From Phytoactinopolyspora halotolerans (GTDB taxonomy: Bacteria; Actinomycetota; Actinomycetes; Jiangellales; Jiangellaceae), in NCBI RefSeq assembly GCF_010550675.1, contig NZ_JAAGOA010000003.1, positions 1-64,000 on the forward strand: a stretch of 64,000 nucleotides of DNA. Direction: 5' to 3'. Positions 8,056 to 16,858 of this stretch are shown here, in pieces. Both the position numbers and the translations under genes were made by a program. The number at the start of each line of letters is the position of its first letter. Positions within the stretch are counted from its first letter, which is position 1. The notes beneath the pieces are model-generated. The model worked only from the letters and a program-made list of their open reading frames with translations. It searched no databases and was not told the DNA's origin.

Positions 8056-9396
8056 TCATCCGTGCATCCGGTGCACGGCTTCGAGTACCGGCGGCTTGAC
8101 GACCAGTGCCGCCAGCGCGATGGCCACCGGGATGGCCGCCGTCACCACCAGCACGTCGGAATACGATCCGGTCCAGTCATGCGCGGTGGCGTAGATCAGC
8201 GGGCCGAACGCGGTGGAGCCCACCGACACCGAGACCACGATCCCGCGGATGGAGCCCAGATGTGCGGTGCCGAAGTAGCGCGGGAAGGTGGCCGCCTCCA
8301 GCACCCGCATCGAGCCGCCCGCAGCACCGAGGAGTGCACCGAAGGCTACCGCCGTCAGGCCGGGGGTGACGTAGGCGCCGAGGACCAACCCGCCGGTCAG
8401 CAGCGCCATGGCGGCGAGGATCAGCCAGCGTGGGTGCGCTCGGTCGACCAGTGCGCCGGTGGCCAATGTGGCCAGCAGCATGGCGATCGTCTGCCAGAGG
8501 AAGTTCCCGGCGGCCTCGCCGGGCGTCAGGCCGCGCTCGCCGAGCAGGCTGATCTGGTGAAAGTTGACGGCCGTGGAGAGCAGGCCGCAGGCCGCGACGC
8601 CGGCGGTCACCACCCAGAAATACGGCGACCGCACCGTGTGAGCGAGCGTCGCGCCCCACTCGACGTGTGCCCGATCGCCGTCCTCGGGTTTGCGCGCACC
8701 ATCGGGGATCTGACCGAGTTGAGCGGGCCGGTCTCGCATGCCGAGCAGAGCGATCGGGATCACCACCAGCCAGATGGCGACACCCTCCACCAGCCACGCG
8801 GTGCGCCAGCTATGACTGGCGATGAACCCCTCCATCACCAGCGGTGTCATCGAGATGCCGATGGCACCGACTGCGGAGACGATGCCGGTGGCGAAGCCAC
8901 GCTTCTTGGCGAACCACAGGGCGGTCGCGGTGGTCGCGGTCAGCCCCAGTGCTCCTTGCCCGGCCATGCGGATCCCGGCGAATCCGGCGGTCAGCCCCAC
9001 GATCTCGGTGACGGCCGACAGCGCGATCAACACCGCGCCGAACACGGCGCCGATGACCGCCATGGTGCGCCGCACACCGAACCGGTCCAGTGCCCGGCCG
9101 ACCCACGGCATGGCTACCGCCCCGCAGAGCGTGCCGATCAGATAAGCCGTGGAGATCGCGGACCGGGAGACGCCGAGGTCCGCGATCATCGGATCGATGA
9201 AGACCGACACCGCCGCGGTCTGGCCGGGGCCGGTAGCCGCCAGCGCGATGGTCGAGTAGACCACGATGTGCCAGCCGTAGAAGCTGTCCGGCTTGCGGTA
9301 CGAGGAAGGGCGATATGACGACGGGCGGGACAGGGTCGAGTGCGCGGACAACCTGCTGCTTCCTGATCGCGTGCTGCGGACGAGACACCGGTTCAC
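8056..9396 (-). CDS. Major facilitator superfamily transporter
   Basis: A 446-residue carrier with about twelve hydrophobic segments in two halves. The loop 2-3 motif A is present in degenerate form (GRALDRFGVRRTM), and the central loop lies around GMRDRPAQLGQIPDG. The N-terminal domain (YGWHIVVYSTIALAATGP) resembles oxalate/formate or monocarboxylate-type carriers. The first 34 residues are Ser/Arg-rich and poorly supported; the only start codons there are GTG or TTG, so the true N-terminus is uncertain. The substrate is not known. It stands alone between ung and the mtnP operon. Confidence 0.82.
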   Translation of the reverse strand: MNRCLVRSTRSGSSRLSAHSTLSRPSSYRPSSYRKPDSFYGWHIVVYSTIALAATGPGQTAAVSVFIDPMIADLGVSRSAISTAYLIGTLCGAVAMPWVGRALDRFGVRRTMAVIGAVFGAVLIALSAVTEIVGLTAGFAGIRMAGQGALGLTATTATALWFAKKRGFATGIVSAVGAIGISMTPLVMEGFIASHSWRTAWLVEGVAIWLVVIPIALLGMRDRPAQLGQIPDGARKPEDGDRAHVEWGATLAHTVRSPYFWVVTAGVAACGLLSTAVNFHQISLLGERGLTPGEAAGNFLWQTIAMLLATLATGALVDRAHPRWLILAAMALLTGGLVLGAYVTPGLTAVAFGALLGAAGGSMRVLEAATFPRYFGTAHLGSIRGIVVSVSVGSTAFGPLIYATAHDWTGSYSDVLVVTAAIPVAIALAALVVKPPVLEAVHRMHG

Positions 9397-9552
9397 ACCG
9401 CGTTGTGCGAACGGGCTACCGGAACCCCCGATGCGGAGGTGGTGGGGAACCGATACCCATGTTACGCCATCGTTATGAACGCGAGCGCGGTCGCGTGCGC
9501 CAGGGGCGCGGCGCCCGCGCCATGTCCAGCCGACCGGTCGCCCCTGTTGAGA

Positions 9553-10458
9553 TCACCGGCGAGCCAGCGCAGGGATGGCGGATAACAGCAGCTCACGCAC
9601 CCGATCCAGGTTCGCTTCGAAAACCCTGAAGACCGTCTCCTGAGTGACCGGTTCCACCTCCGGGGCCTCGTCCAGACCGGCGTCGTAGTCGGTGACGAGT
9701 GCAATGCCCGCGAACGGGATACCGGCCTCGCGAGCCAGTGCGGCCTCCGGGTACTGGGTCATGTTCACCACATGCCAGCCGGCGGCGCGGTGCCACTGGG
9801 ATTCCGCGCGGGTGGAGAACCGGGGACCGTTGGTCACCACCACGGTGCCGCCGTCGTGCGCGGTGACACCGGCCGCGGCCGCCGCGTCGAGCAGGATGGC
9901 CCGCAGCTTCGCGTCGTACGGCTCGGCCAGCGGCGCGTGCCGGGGCCCCTCGTCGAACTGGTCGTAGAACGTGTCCGCCCGCCCGGAGGTGCGGTCGACG
10001 AACTGGTCGACGACGACGAAGTCGCCGGGCTTGATCTCCGGGCGCAACGATCCCGCCGCGAACGGTGACACCAGCGCGCGCACACCGAGCTGCCGCATCG
10101 CATCCACGTTGGCGCGATAGTTCACCCGGTGCGGCGGATGCCGATGATCGGGGCCGTGCCGGGGGAGGAACGCGACCCGCACGTCGTCATCGGCGCTGAC
10201 ATGGTCGTCTCCGGAGGTCGCGAGGCCGGCCCTGCCGATCGGCACGCGTCCGATGGTGATCGGGCCGGACGGAGCACCCCAGGCCGTCGAGACCTCGACG
10301 CTACGGGCGTCCTCCAGAAACGTGTAGAAGCCGGAGCCCCCGAACACGCCGACATCCGCGACCGGTCCGGCCACTCCGGCCACTCCGGCCGCTCCGGCTC
10401 GTCCGGCCGGCGCGGTCTCACCCTCGTGGTCGCCGCTCACCTGAGTCTCCTCGTTCAC
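9553..10458 (-). CDS. mtnP: S-methyl-5'-thioadenosine phosphorylase
   Basis: A 301-residue purine phosphorylase that splits methylthioadenosine (from polyamine synthesis or SAM use) to adenine and methylthioribose-1-phosphate. VGVFGGSGFYTFLED, the phosphate-binding RHGPDHRHPPHRVNYRAN and the substrate loop NMTQYPEAALAREAGI are diagnostic of the MTAP/PNP family. Residues 13-32 are an Ala/Gly/Val-rich stretch encoded by 9-bp DNA repeats and absent from most homologs. The GTG start overlaps the stop of the glycosyltransferase gene (GTGA), so it is the last gene of a coupled operon with GT2 and DUF2064. Confidence 0.9.
   Translation of the reverse strand: MNEETQVSGDHEGETAPAGRAGAAGVAGVAGPVADVGVFGGSGFYTFLEDARSVEVSTAWGAPSGPITIGRVPIGRAGLATSGDDHVSADDDVRVAFLPRHGPDHRHPPHRVNYRANVDAMRQLGVRALVSPFAAGSLRPEIKPGDFVVVDQFVDRTSGRADTFYDQFDEGPRHAPLAEPYDAKLRAILLDAAAAAGVTAHDGGTVVVTNGPRFSTRAESQWHRAAGWHVVNMTQYPEAALAREAGIPFAGIALVTDYDAGLDEAPEVEPVTQETVFRVFEANLDRVRELLLSAIPALARR
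10372..10398. repeat. 9-bp tandem repeat inside mtnP
   Basis: CACTCCGGC is repeated about three times in tandem, with a degenerate fourth unit (GCTCCGGCT) following. It encodes the Ala/Gly/Val-rich N-terminal extension of mtnP. The length keeps the frame, so it may vary between strains. Confidence 0.6.
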
Positions 10459-11159
10459 GCGGTACCTCCTCGCCAGATGCCGCCCGGGCGACCTCGCTGC
10501 GCCGCCGCCCGGGCCCGGCGCAGCTGCGTGCGCATGTCCACGATGGCGCGTAGCGTGCCGCGGACCGTACCGGTGACCTTACTCCGGCCGACCCTGCGCC
10601 GATAACGGACCGGAACCTCCTGGACGCGCCAGCCGGCCTGGCCGGCGCGGAGTACCATCTCCAGCGGCCACCCGGACCGGCGATCCCGCAGGCCGAGCGC
10701 GAGCAGAGCGTCCCGGCGCGCGGCGCGCATCGGGCCGATATCGCTGACCGTGACCCCGCACGTGCGCTCGACCTGCCGGGCGAGGTAGCGGTTGGCGAGC
10801 AGGCTGTGCGTGGCGAGAGCGCCGTCGTCGTCCGGGACGCGTGCGCCCAGGACGAGATCGGCGGCGCCGGAGAGCACCGGGTCCGCCACGCGGGGCAGTT
10901 CGGCCGGGTCGAGTGAGGCGTCGCAGTCCATGAAGCACACCACGGGTGCGGTCGCGGCGACCAGCCCGGCGTAACACGCAGCCCCGAAACCTCGTTGCGG
11001 TTCGTGCGCCACCGCTGCACCGTGTGCGGTCGCGACCTCGGCGGAGCCGTCGTCCGAGCCGTTGTCCACGACGATCGCCCGGTATCCGGCAGGCATCCGC
11101 GCCAGCACCCATGGGATGGCGGTCCGCTCGTTCAGGACAGGAAGTACGACGTCGATCAC
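10455..11159 (-). CDS. Glycosyltransferase family 2
   Basis: A 234-residue GT-A fold transferase. IDVVLPVLNERTAIPWVL is the nucleotide-sugar binding start, VVDNGSDDGS is the first Asp motif, and CFMDCDASLDP carries the metal-binding DxD-like residues. There are no membrane helices, so it works in the cytosol, probably passing a sugar to a polyprenyl carrier. GTG 11159 overlaps the stop codon of the DUF2064 gene (GTGA) and has AGGAG ahead. The open frame extends to 11483 but that part is out of register with the family. It is coupled downstream to mtnP. Confidence 0.87.
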   Translation of the reverse strand: MIDVVLPVLNERTAIPWVLARMPAGYRAIVVDNGSDDGSAEVATAHGAAVAHEPQRGFGAACYAGLVAATAPVVCFMDCDASLDPAELPRVADPVLSGAADLVLGARVPDDDGALATHSLLANRYLARQVERTCGVTVSDIGPMRAARRDALLALGLRDRRSGWPLEMVLRAGQAGWRVQEVPVRYRRRVGRSKVTGTVRGTLRAIVDMRTQLRRARAAAQRGRPGGIWRGGTA

Positions 11160-11953
11160 CGCGACTCCTCGCTCCGGCCGCCGACGGCCTCGACCGCCGG
11201 CGTAGCCCCGGTTGCCGCGGTTGCCGCCGTTGCCGCGGTGGTCCCGGTCGCTGCGGCGGCGTCGGCCGCTGCGACGGCCGACGCGGTCCGCGAACCGGGG
11301 ATGATCCGCGCGAGCGCACGTGCGTCGTCGATGTCGTCGAGATCGCGCAACGTGGGCAGGTCGACCACGCGGAGGCCGAGCGCGGACAACTGATCGCGTT
11401 GCCGGCGGCCGGTGTCCGGCCGGCTCATCGGAACCCCGCGGAACGCCTCGGGATGCGGACGCCGCAAGGCGAGCGCCCACCACCCGCCGTCCTCGGCCGG
11501 CCCGAGCGCGGCGTCGGTACCGCCGCCCGCCTGCCCGCCGGGACCGGCGTCGTCCAGGACCAGGGCAAGCGAATCCTCGAGCAGCTCGGGCGTCACCTGC
11601 GGGGTGTCCATGCCGATCTGCACGCCGGGAGCACCGGCATGCGTCCAGGCGGCCGTGAGCCGGTCATTGAGCGACCCGGAGACCTGAGCGATCACCTCGA
11701 AACCGGACGGCAGCCACGGCCCCGGCGGCCCATCCAACGCGATGATCTTGCGCGCCGCCCCGCAACCGGCGACCGCCTCCAGGGTGTCGGCGAGCGCCGC
11801 GGTTGCGATCGCCGCGGCCTGGTCGGGCCCGAACTCCGGGCTCAGCCGGGTCTTCGCCCGGCCCGGCTCGGGTGCCTTGGCCACCACGAGGATGTGCTCG
11901 GCGTGTCCGCCGTGCGGCGAGCCGGCTCGCATCCGCCTGGGGTTCAGCGACAT
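11156..11953 (-). CDS. DUF2064 / TIGR04282 glycosyltransferase-like protein
   Basis: A 265-residue protein of the DUF2064 family, a nucleotidyl/glycosyltransferase A-like fold. HILVVAKAPEPGRAKTRLSP is the diagnostic N-terminal motif, and DTPQVTPELLEDSL and PAEDGGWWALALR follow the family order. The last about 45 residues are Ala/Thr-rich low complexity. ATG 11953 is supported by a TACTCT box ending 6 bases upstream (leaderless). DUF2064 genes commonly sit next to GT2 genes, as here, and probably serve the same glycan pathway. The exact reaction is not established. Confidence 0.8.
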   Translation of the reverse strand: MSLNPRRMRAGSPHGGHAEHILVVAKAPEPGRAKTRLSPEFGPDQAAAIATAALADTLEAVAGCGAARKIIALDGPPGPWLPSGFEVIAQVSGSLNDRLTAAWTHAGAPGVQIGMDTPQVTPELLEDSLALVLDDAGPGGQAGGGTDAALGPAEDGGWWALALRRPHPEAFRGVPMSRPDTGRRQRDQLSALGLRVVDLPTLRDLDDIDDARALARIIPGSRTASAVAAADAAAATGTTAATAATAATGATPAVEAVGGRSEESR

Positions 11954-11959
11954 GCCGTG

Positions 11960-11965
11960 AGAGTA
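11960..11965 (-). promoter_or_regulatory. -10 box of DUF2064-GT2-mtnP operon
   Basis: TACTCT on the minus strand, 6 bases before ATG 11953, predicts a leaderless transcript for the three-gene operon. Confidence 0.5.
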
Positions 11966-12100
11966 GCCACGGGATGGTCGGGGCAATCATTACGAAGCGC
12001 GAAAGTCTGTGCTGCCGAGGCGACGCGGCGTGCGGCGATGCGTCATCGTTGTAGCCATGGACGTCGGTAAACCACCCTCCCCACCGGTGGAAGATCTACG

Positions 12101-12796
12101 ATGAGCGCCGAGTCCGGCTCGCGCGTACTGGTCATCGACGACGACCCCGCACTGGCCGATGTGGTCGGACGCTACCTGCGCCGGGACGGATTCGACGTCG
12201 CGTTCGCCACGGACGGCGTCGACGGTCTGAAGCAGGCGCTGGCGACGCTGCCCGACCTGGTGGTGCTCGATCTGATGCTGCCCGGCATGGACGGCCTCGA
12301 AGTCTGCCGGCGGCTGCGTCAGGTGGCGCCGATCCCGATCGTGATGCTGACCGCGCTGGGGGAGGAGAGCGACCGGATCGCCGGGCTGGAGATCGGGGCG
12401 GACGACTACGTCACCAAGCCGTTCTCGCCCCGGGAACTGGCCGCGCGGGTCCGCGCCGTGCTGCGTCGGTCCGCGGGTGGGGTACGGGCCACCTCCGCGG
12501 AGACACTCTCCGGGGGCGGCGTGGAGATCGACGTCGTCGGGCATCAGGCTCGTCGCCACGGTCACGAGGTGCAACTGACCGCGAAGGAGTTCGACCTGCT
12601 GGTGCATTTCCTGGCCAACCCGGGCCGGGCGTTCCGCCGGGAGGAATTGTTGGAGGAGGTCTGGGGGTGGCGGTTCGGCGACGTCTCCACCGTGACGGTC
12701 CACGTGCGCCGGCTGCGGGAGAAGGTGGAGGACGACCCGTCCGAGCCGAAGCACCTGCTGACCGTCCGCGGCGTCGGATACAGGTTCGAGCCATGA
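12101..12796 (+). CDS. OmpR-family response regulator
   Basis: A 231-residue two-component regulator. The receiver domain (residues 8-120) has the acidic triplet IDDD, phosphoacceptor Asp57 (VVLDLMLPGMDG) and Lys106 (VTKPFSP). The C-terminal winged helix (about 135-231) has LTAKEFDLLVHFLANPGR and the recognition helix region VTVHVRRLREKVE. Its TGA overlaps the ATG of the sensor kinase (ATGA), so kinase and regulator form a pair. It is divergent from the DUF2064 operon and leads a likely rightward operon with the membrane glycosyltransferase and epimerase. Confidence 0.94.
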   Translation: MSAESGSRVLVIDDDPALADVVGRYLRRDGFDVAFATDGVDGLKQALATLPDLVVLDLMLPGMDGLEVCRRLRQVAPIPIVMLTALGEESDRIAGLEIGADDYVTKPFSPRELAARVRAVLRRSAGGVRATSAETLSGGGVEIDVVGHQARRHGHEVQLTAKEFDLLVHFLANPGRAFRREELLEEVWGWRFGDVSTVTVHVRRLREKVEDDPSEPKHLLTVRGVGYRFEP

Positions 12797-14022
12797 CCCG
12801 TCGACGATGGCCGACCATCGGGCTGATCACGCTGCTCGGGCTCGCCGCGGCGGGGATCGCGGCGTGGGTCAACGGTGTACCCGCGGACGAGGCGGCGATC
12901 CTCCTCGGCACGGCGCTGCTCGGGTCGGGCGCTGCCGGTGTGGTCGGCGCGATGATGGCGCGGCTCTTCCGCGGCCGCCCCATCCACGCTCAGGTTCTGG
13001 TGGTGGCGCTGGCGGCGGTGCTGGTCACGGTCGCCGGGGTGGTGGCGGCGGCGCTGGCGATGTTCATCTCCGCCCACGACCTGACCGCGCTGTTCATCGT
13101 CTTCCTGGTGGCGGCCGCGGTGGCGATCGGCGCGGCGGTGCAGCTGGGCGACGATATCGACGCCGGTGCCCGTCAGGTGGGCGACTTCGCCCGAACCATG
13201 GTGGGTACCGACGGCGCGGTGGTGACCGGGCACGCCCCATATGTGACCGGTCCGGGCGAGCTGACGGCCCTGGCCGAGGAACTGGCGCGTGTCTCCCGGC
13301 GGCTCGAGGAGTCGCAGCGCAGGGAGCGTGCGTTGGACGCGTCGCGGCGGGAGCTGATCGCATGGGTCTCGCATGACCTGCGCGCCCCGCTGGCGACGAT
13401 CCGCGCCATGGCGGAGGCACTCGACGACGACGTGGTCGAGGACTACGCCGCCGTCGCCCGCTACCACCGCCAGATCCGGAACGACGCCGAGCGGCTGACC
13501 GGGTTGGTCGATGACCTCTTCGAGCTCTCCCGGATCAACAGCGGCGTGATGCGGCTCGGTGAGGAGCGGGTGGGTCTGGCCGACGCGGTCGCGGACGCTC
13601 TCGCGGGTGCCAGCACGCACGCCGAGGTGGAGGGCGTCGAACTGGTCGAGCGGCTGGGCCGGCTACCGGCGGTCGAGGTCTCCGCCCGCGAGTTCTGCCG
13701 CGCGCTGGACAACCTCCTGGACAACGCGATCCGGCACACGCCGGAGGGCGGCCGGGTGGTGGTGGAGGCCGCGAGCGTCGACGGTCACGCCGTGCTGAAG
13801 GTCTCGGACGAATGCGGCGGGATCCCGGAGCCGGACCTGCCGCGCGTCTTCGACGTCGCGTTCCGCGGGGACAACGCGCGCGGCCGGAACGACGGCGGCG
13901 GCGGTCTGGGCCTGGCGATCGCCCGTGGCCTGGTCGAGGCGCACGCCGGTTCGGTCTCGGTGGCGAACCACCCGACCGGCTGCGTATTCACCATCCGGCT
14001 GCCGGACGGTTCGGATCGGTGA
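12793..14022 (+). CDS. Membrane sensor histidine kinase
   Basis: A 409-residue kinase. About four N-terminal hydrophobic segments (residues 8-125) have little extracellular loop, so the signal may be sensed within the membrane. There is a short linker, then a HisKA domain with the phosphorylated His in IAWVSHDLRAPLAT, the N box LDNLLDNAIRHTPEGG, a D box around VSDECGGIPEPDL, and the G box GGGGLGLAIARGL. The start at 12793 overlaps the regulator stop, and its own stop overlaps the next gene (GTGA at 14019), giving three coupled genes. Confidence 0.93.
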   Translation: MTRRRWPTIGLITLLGLAAAGIAAWVNGVPADEAAILLGTALLGSGAAGVVGAMMARLFRGRPIHAQVLVVALAAVLVTVAGVVAAALAMFISAHDLTALFIVFLVAAAVAIGAAVQLGDDIDAGARQVGDFARTMVGTDGAVVTGHAPYVTGPGELTALAEELARVSRRLEESQRRERALDASRRELIAWVSHDLRAPLATIRAMAEALDDDVVEDYAAVARYHRQIRNDAERLTGLVDDLFELSRINSGVMRLGEERVGLADAVADALAGASTHAEVEGVELVERLGRLPAVEVSAREFCRALDNLLDNAIRHTPEGGRVVVEAASVDGHAVLKVSDECGGIPEPDLPRVFDVAFRGDNARGRNDGGGGLGLAIARGLVEAHAGSVSVANHPTGCVFTIRLPDGSDR

Positions 14023-15527
14023 CCTCGCCGCCCTCGCGCGACCGACGCCCGGACGTTGGGATGCGAGTTCAGGGCGCCATAGCGCCCGAAGGCCGCATCC
14101 CATCGCGAAGGCCCGAACTGGGCCGGCGCACCGTCGTCGCGCTCGTGGTGTGGGCCGTGCTCTTGATCGGTGTCCGGATCTGGGGTCTGCACATCGTCGC
14201 GACCCGCGAGGCGGACCTGAAACTGCGGGCGATTCCCCTGTTCGGGCGGTGGGCCTGGGATCTGACCTGGTGGTTGTTGGTTCCGGTGCTGGTCGGCGCG
14301 CTCCTCATCGCCGTGCTGCCACGGATCTCGTCCTTCCGGCCGTGGCCGGCCGTGCTGGCGTCGACGGCCGCCGCGGGAGTGGCGTTCAGCCTTGCCCTTG
14401 CCCTGGCGCAGACGCACCCGGAGGTCTGGACGAACATCGACCTCTCGTACGCGCGGCACATCGGCTTCATCGAGACGCAGGGCGTCGGCGGCTTCCTCGG
14501 CGACTACACCGAGCGTGCTCCGACCTATCCGGTCCACCTCCAGGGCCATCCACCCGGCCTGGTGCTGCTGTTCTGGGCGGCGGCACAGGCGGGCGTGGCC
14601 GGCGTCGGCTTCCAGAATGCGCTCGCGATGCTGGGGGTGGCGGCCGCGGCGGTGGCCGTGCTGGCGGTGGTGCGCGACCTCGCCGGCGAGCGCCCGGCGC
14701 GGTCCGCGGCGCCGTTTCTGGTGATCGCGCCGGCCGCCGTCTGGCACACCAACGCCGACGTGATCTTCGGCGGGTTCGGCCTCGCCGGTGTCGCATGCCT
14801 GATCCTGGCGACCGATCCGGCGACGAGCCGTGGCCGCCGAGCGGTTCTGACCGGAGCCGGCGGCCTGCTCTTCGGAGCTGCGCTGCTGCTGAGCTTCGGG
14901 CTGGCGCTGCTGGTGGTGCCGATCCTGCTGGTGGCCGGGTGGCGGAGTAGAGAGCGGGCGCGCGGCGCGGACGGGTATGAGGGCGAAGCGGGGCGTGGGG
15001 CGTGGCGGGACCCGTGGTGGCCGGTGCTGGCCGGCGGGGCCGTGGCGGCCGCTGTGGTGCTGGCCCCGCTGGCCGGCGGCTACTGGTGGCTGGAAGGTCT
15101 GCAGGTGACACGCGAGCGGTACTACGCCGGGGTGGCGAGTGCGCGCGGTTACTGGTATTTCCTGGTGGCGAACCTGGCCGTGTTCGCGCTGGCGCTGGGG
15201 CCCGCCATCGCCGTCGCTTTGTCTCGGCTCTGGCATCGCCGGCGCCGGGACTACCGGGTCTGGCTGGTGGTCGGTTCCGGCCTGGCCGCCGTCGCCCTGG
15301 CGGACCTCTCCGGGATGTCGTCGGGCGAGACGGAGCGGATCTGGCAGCCGTTCATGCCGCTGGTGCTCGCCGCCGGTTGCGCCCTTCGGGACCGTGCGCC
15401 CCGCAGGTCGAGCGCCGGGGGTGAGGAACCGCGGGACGTTGCGCGGTGGGGAGGAGCGCGGGCCTGGCTGACGGTGCAACTCGCGGTGGCCGTGCTGCTG
15501 GTGGCCGCGCTGAAGGTGCCATGGTGA
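14019..15527 (+). CDS. Polytopic membrane protein, GT-C glycosyltransferase-like
   Basis: A 502-residue protein with ten or more hydrophobic segments. The first large loop carries WTNIDLSYARHIGFIE and later LQGHPPGLVLLFW, resembling the acidic and His/Pro motifs in the first loop of GT-C enzymes that use lipid-linked sugars. The C-terminus returns to membrane segments without a clear domain. GTG 14019 overlaps the kinase stop. Translation coupled to the two-component system suggests the system controls, or senses through, an envelope glycan step. The GT-C assignment is inference; a generic membrane protein is the alternative. Confidence 0.65.
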   Translation: MTSPPSRDRRPDVGMRVQGAIAPEGRIPSRRPELGRRTVVALVVWAVLLIGVRIWGLHIVATREADLKLRAIPLFGRWAWDLTWWLLVPVLVGALLIAVLPRISSFRPWPAVLASTAAAGVAFSLALALAQTHPEVWTNIDLSYARHIGFIETQGVGGFLGDYTERAPTYPVHLQGHPPGLVLLFWAAAQAGVAGVGFQNALAMLGVAAAAVAVLAVVRDLAGERPARSAAPFLVIAPAAVWHTNADVIFGGFGLAGVACLILATDPATSRGRRAVLTGAGGLLFGAALLLSFGLALLVVPILLVAGWRSRERARGADGYEGEAGRGAWRDPWWPVLAGGAVAAAVVLAPLAGGYWWLEGLQVTRERYYAGVASARGYWYFLVANLAVFALALGPAIAVALSRLWHRRRRDYRVWLVVGSGLAAVALADLSGMSSGETERIWQPFMPLVLAAGCALRDRAPRRSSAGGEEPRDVARWGGARAWLTVQLAVAVLLVAALKVPW

Positions 15528-15560
15528 ACGTGTCGTGGCGAAGGTGCCTCGTGACCCGGA

Positions 15561-15621
15561 CCACGATCGTGATCATCGACGTGGTTCCGGTCACGATCGG
15601 CCCAACCGTTGACGATCGTGG
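15561..15621. promoter_or_regulatory. Inverted repeat upstream of the epimerase
   Basis: CCACGATCGT (15561-15570) and ACGATCGTGG (15612-15621) form a perfect 10-bp inverted repeat, with a further TCACGATCGG copy at 15591-15600 between them. It sits in the 112-base gap before the epimerase, so it is either a regulator binding array or a hairpin in its leader. Confidence 0.5.
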
Positions 15622-15639
15622 GAATGGAGGGAGGCGCCG

Positions 15640-16704
15640 ATGCGGGTGCTGGTGACCGGCGGGGCCGGGTTCATCGGGAGCCATGTCGTAGAGCAGCTGG
15701 TCGGGCAGGGAGCCGACGTCGTCGTTCTGGACTCGCTCGCCGCGCACGACGACGTCCCGGACTACCTGCCGCCGGGTGTGGATCTCCGGGTCGCGGACCT
15801 GACGGACGAGGCGGCGGTCCAGCGCGCGGTCGACGGGGTCGACGCGGTCTGCCACCAGGCGGCCCGGGTGGGACTCGGTGTGGACCTCGAGGACATCACG
15901 GCCTACGTCGACGACAACGACGGCGGCACGGCGACGCTGCTCCGGGCGCTGTGGCGACGCTCCTTCCGCGGCCGGCTGGTGGTCGCCTCCTCCATGGTCG
16001 TCTACGGAGAGGGCCGCTACCGGTGCCCGGAGCATGGCGACGTCCGTGCGGAACCCCGGCATGTGGAGGACCTGCGAGCCGGCCGGTTCGATCCCCGGTG
16101 TGGCCGCTGCGGCAGCCTGCTCGACTGGGCCACCGTCTGTGAGGATGCCCCGCTCGACCCGCGCAACGTCTATGCGGCCACCAAGGTGCATACCGAGCAC
16201 CTCGCCGCCGTGTACGGGCGCGAGGCCGGAGCCGCCGTCTGCGCCCTGCGCTACCACAACGTCTACGGCCCCCGGATGCCGCGGGACACCCCCTACGCCG
16301 GGGTGGCCAGCATATTCCGCAGCGCATACGAGACCGGGCAGGCGCCGCGCGTCTTCGAGGACGGCGGGCAGATGCGCGATTTCGTGCACGTGCGGGATGT
16401 CGCCCGGGCCAACCTTCTGGCACTCGACTCCGGTTGGGCCGGCTCGTGCAACATCGCCAGCGGGCAGCCGCACAGCATCCTCGACATGGCCCGCGCCCTA
16501 CGGAACGGGATGGCAGGGCTGGTGCGCGGGCAGCCGTCCGGACCGGTGCGCGTGCCGGCTCCGGTGGTGACCGGCGAGTTTCGGTTGGGTGATGTCCGTC
16601 ACGTGGTGGCATCGCCTGATCTTGCCGCCGACGTGCTCGGTTTCCGTGCGCAGGTAGGCTTCACCGAGGGAATGGCGGCCTTCGCTGGTGAACCGCTGCG
16701 CTAG
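15640..16704 (+). CDS. Nucleotide-sugar epimerase with CxxC-type insertion
   Basis: A 354-residue extended SDR. VLVTGGAGFIGSHVVEQL is the NAD-binding loop and the catalytic Tyr/Lys are in VYAATKVHTEHL. Between the SDR strands an insert (about residues 120-170) carries Cys residues in YRCPEHG and PRCGRCGSLL, a possible zinc-binding knuckle found in some dTDP-rhamnose 4-epimerase-like proteins. It probably epimerises a nucleotide sugar for the neighbouring membrane glycosyltransferase. The ATG at 15640 has GGAGG about 8 bases upstream. The exact sugar is not known. Confidence 0.82.
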   Translation: MRVLVTGGAGFIGSHVVEQLVGQGADVVVLDSLAAHDDVPDYLPPGVDLRVADLTDEAAVQRAVDGVDAVCHQAARVGLGVDLEDITAYVDDNDGGTATLLRALWRRSFRGRLVVASSMVVYGEGRYRCPEHGDVRAEPRHVEDLRAGRFDPRCGRCGSLLDWATVCEDAPLDPRNVYAATKVHTEHLAAVYGREAGAAVCALRYHNVYGPRMPRDTPYAGVASIFRSAYETGQAPRVFEDGGQMRDFVHVRDVARANLLALDSGWAGSCNIASGQPHSILDMARALRNGMAGLVRGQPSGPVRVPAPVVTGEFRLGDVRHVVASPDLAADVLGFRAQVGFTEGMAAFAGEPLR

Positions 16705-16742
16705 TGTTCACCTCGACGCTCTAGCATGCGACCATCGGGCGG

Positions 16743-16792
16743 CGGAGCTTCGCGCTCCGACACCCGGCCGCTGAGAGGACGACGAAGTCCTC
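16743..16792. terminator. Two tandem short hairpins
   Basis: CGGAGC-ttcgc-GCTCCG (16743-16759) and GAGGAC-gacgaa-GTCCTC (16775-16792) are perfect 6-bp stems between the epimerase and the DUF47 gene. They probably end the epimerase transcript or lie in the DUF47 leader. Confidence 0.5.
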
Positions 16793-16858
16793 CAGTCTGT
16801 GGGAGCCTTATATCGATCTGCTCCTAGTCCAGGTGACCGCACAGTGAGGGAGAAACTC

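Noticed and set aside
7384-9318. 644-codon open frame on the plus strand across ung and the MFS gene
   Set aside because: It is the antisense shadow of two genes with clear families; its residues are His/Gln/Arg-rich, typical of spurious high-GC frames.
13785-15479. 564-codon open frame antisense to the kinase and membrane protein
   Set aside because: Gln/Arg/His-rich shadow; the plus-strand genes are coupled by ATGA and GTGA overlaps and have real domains.
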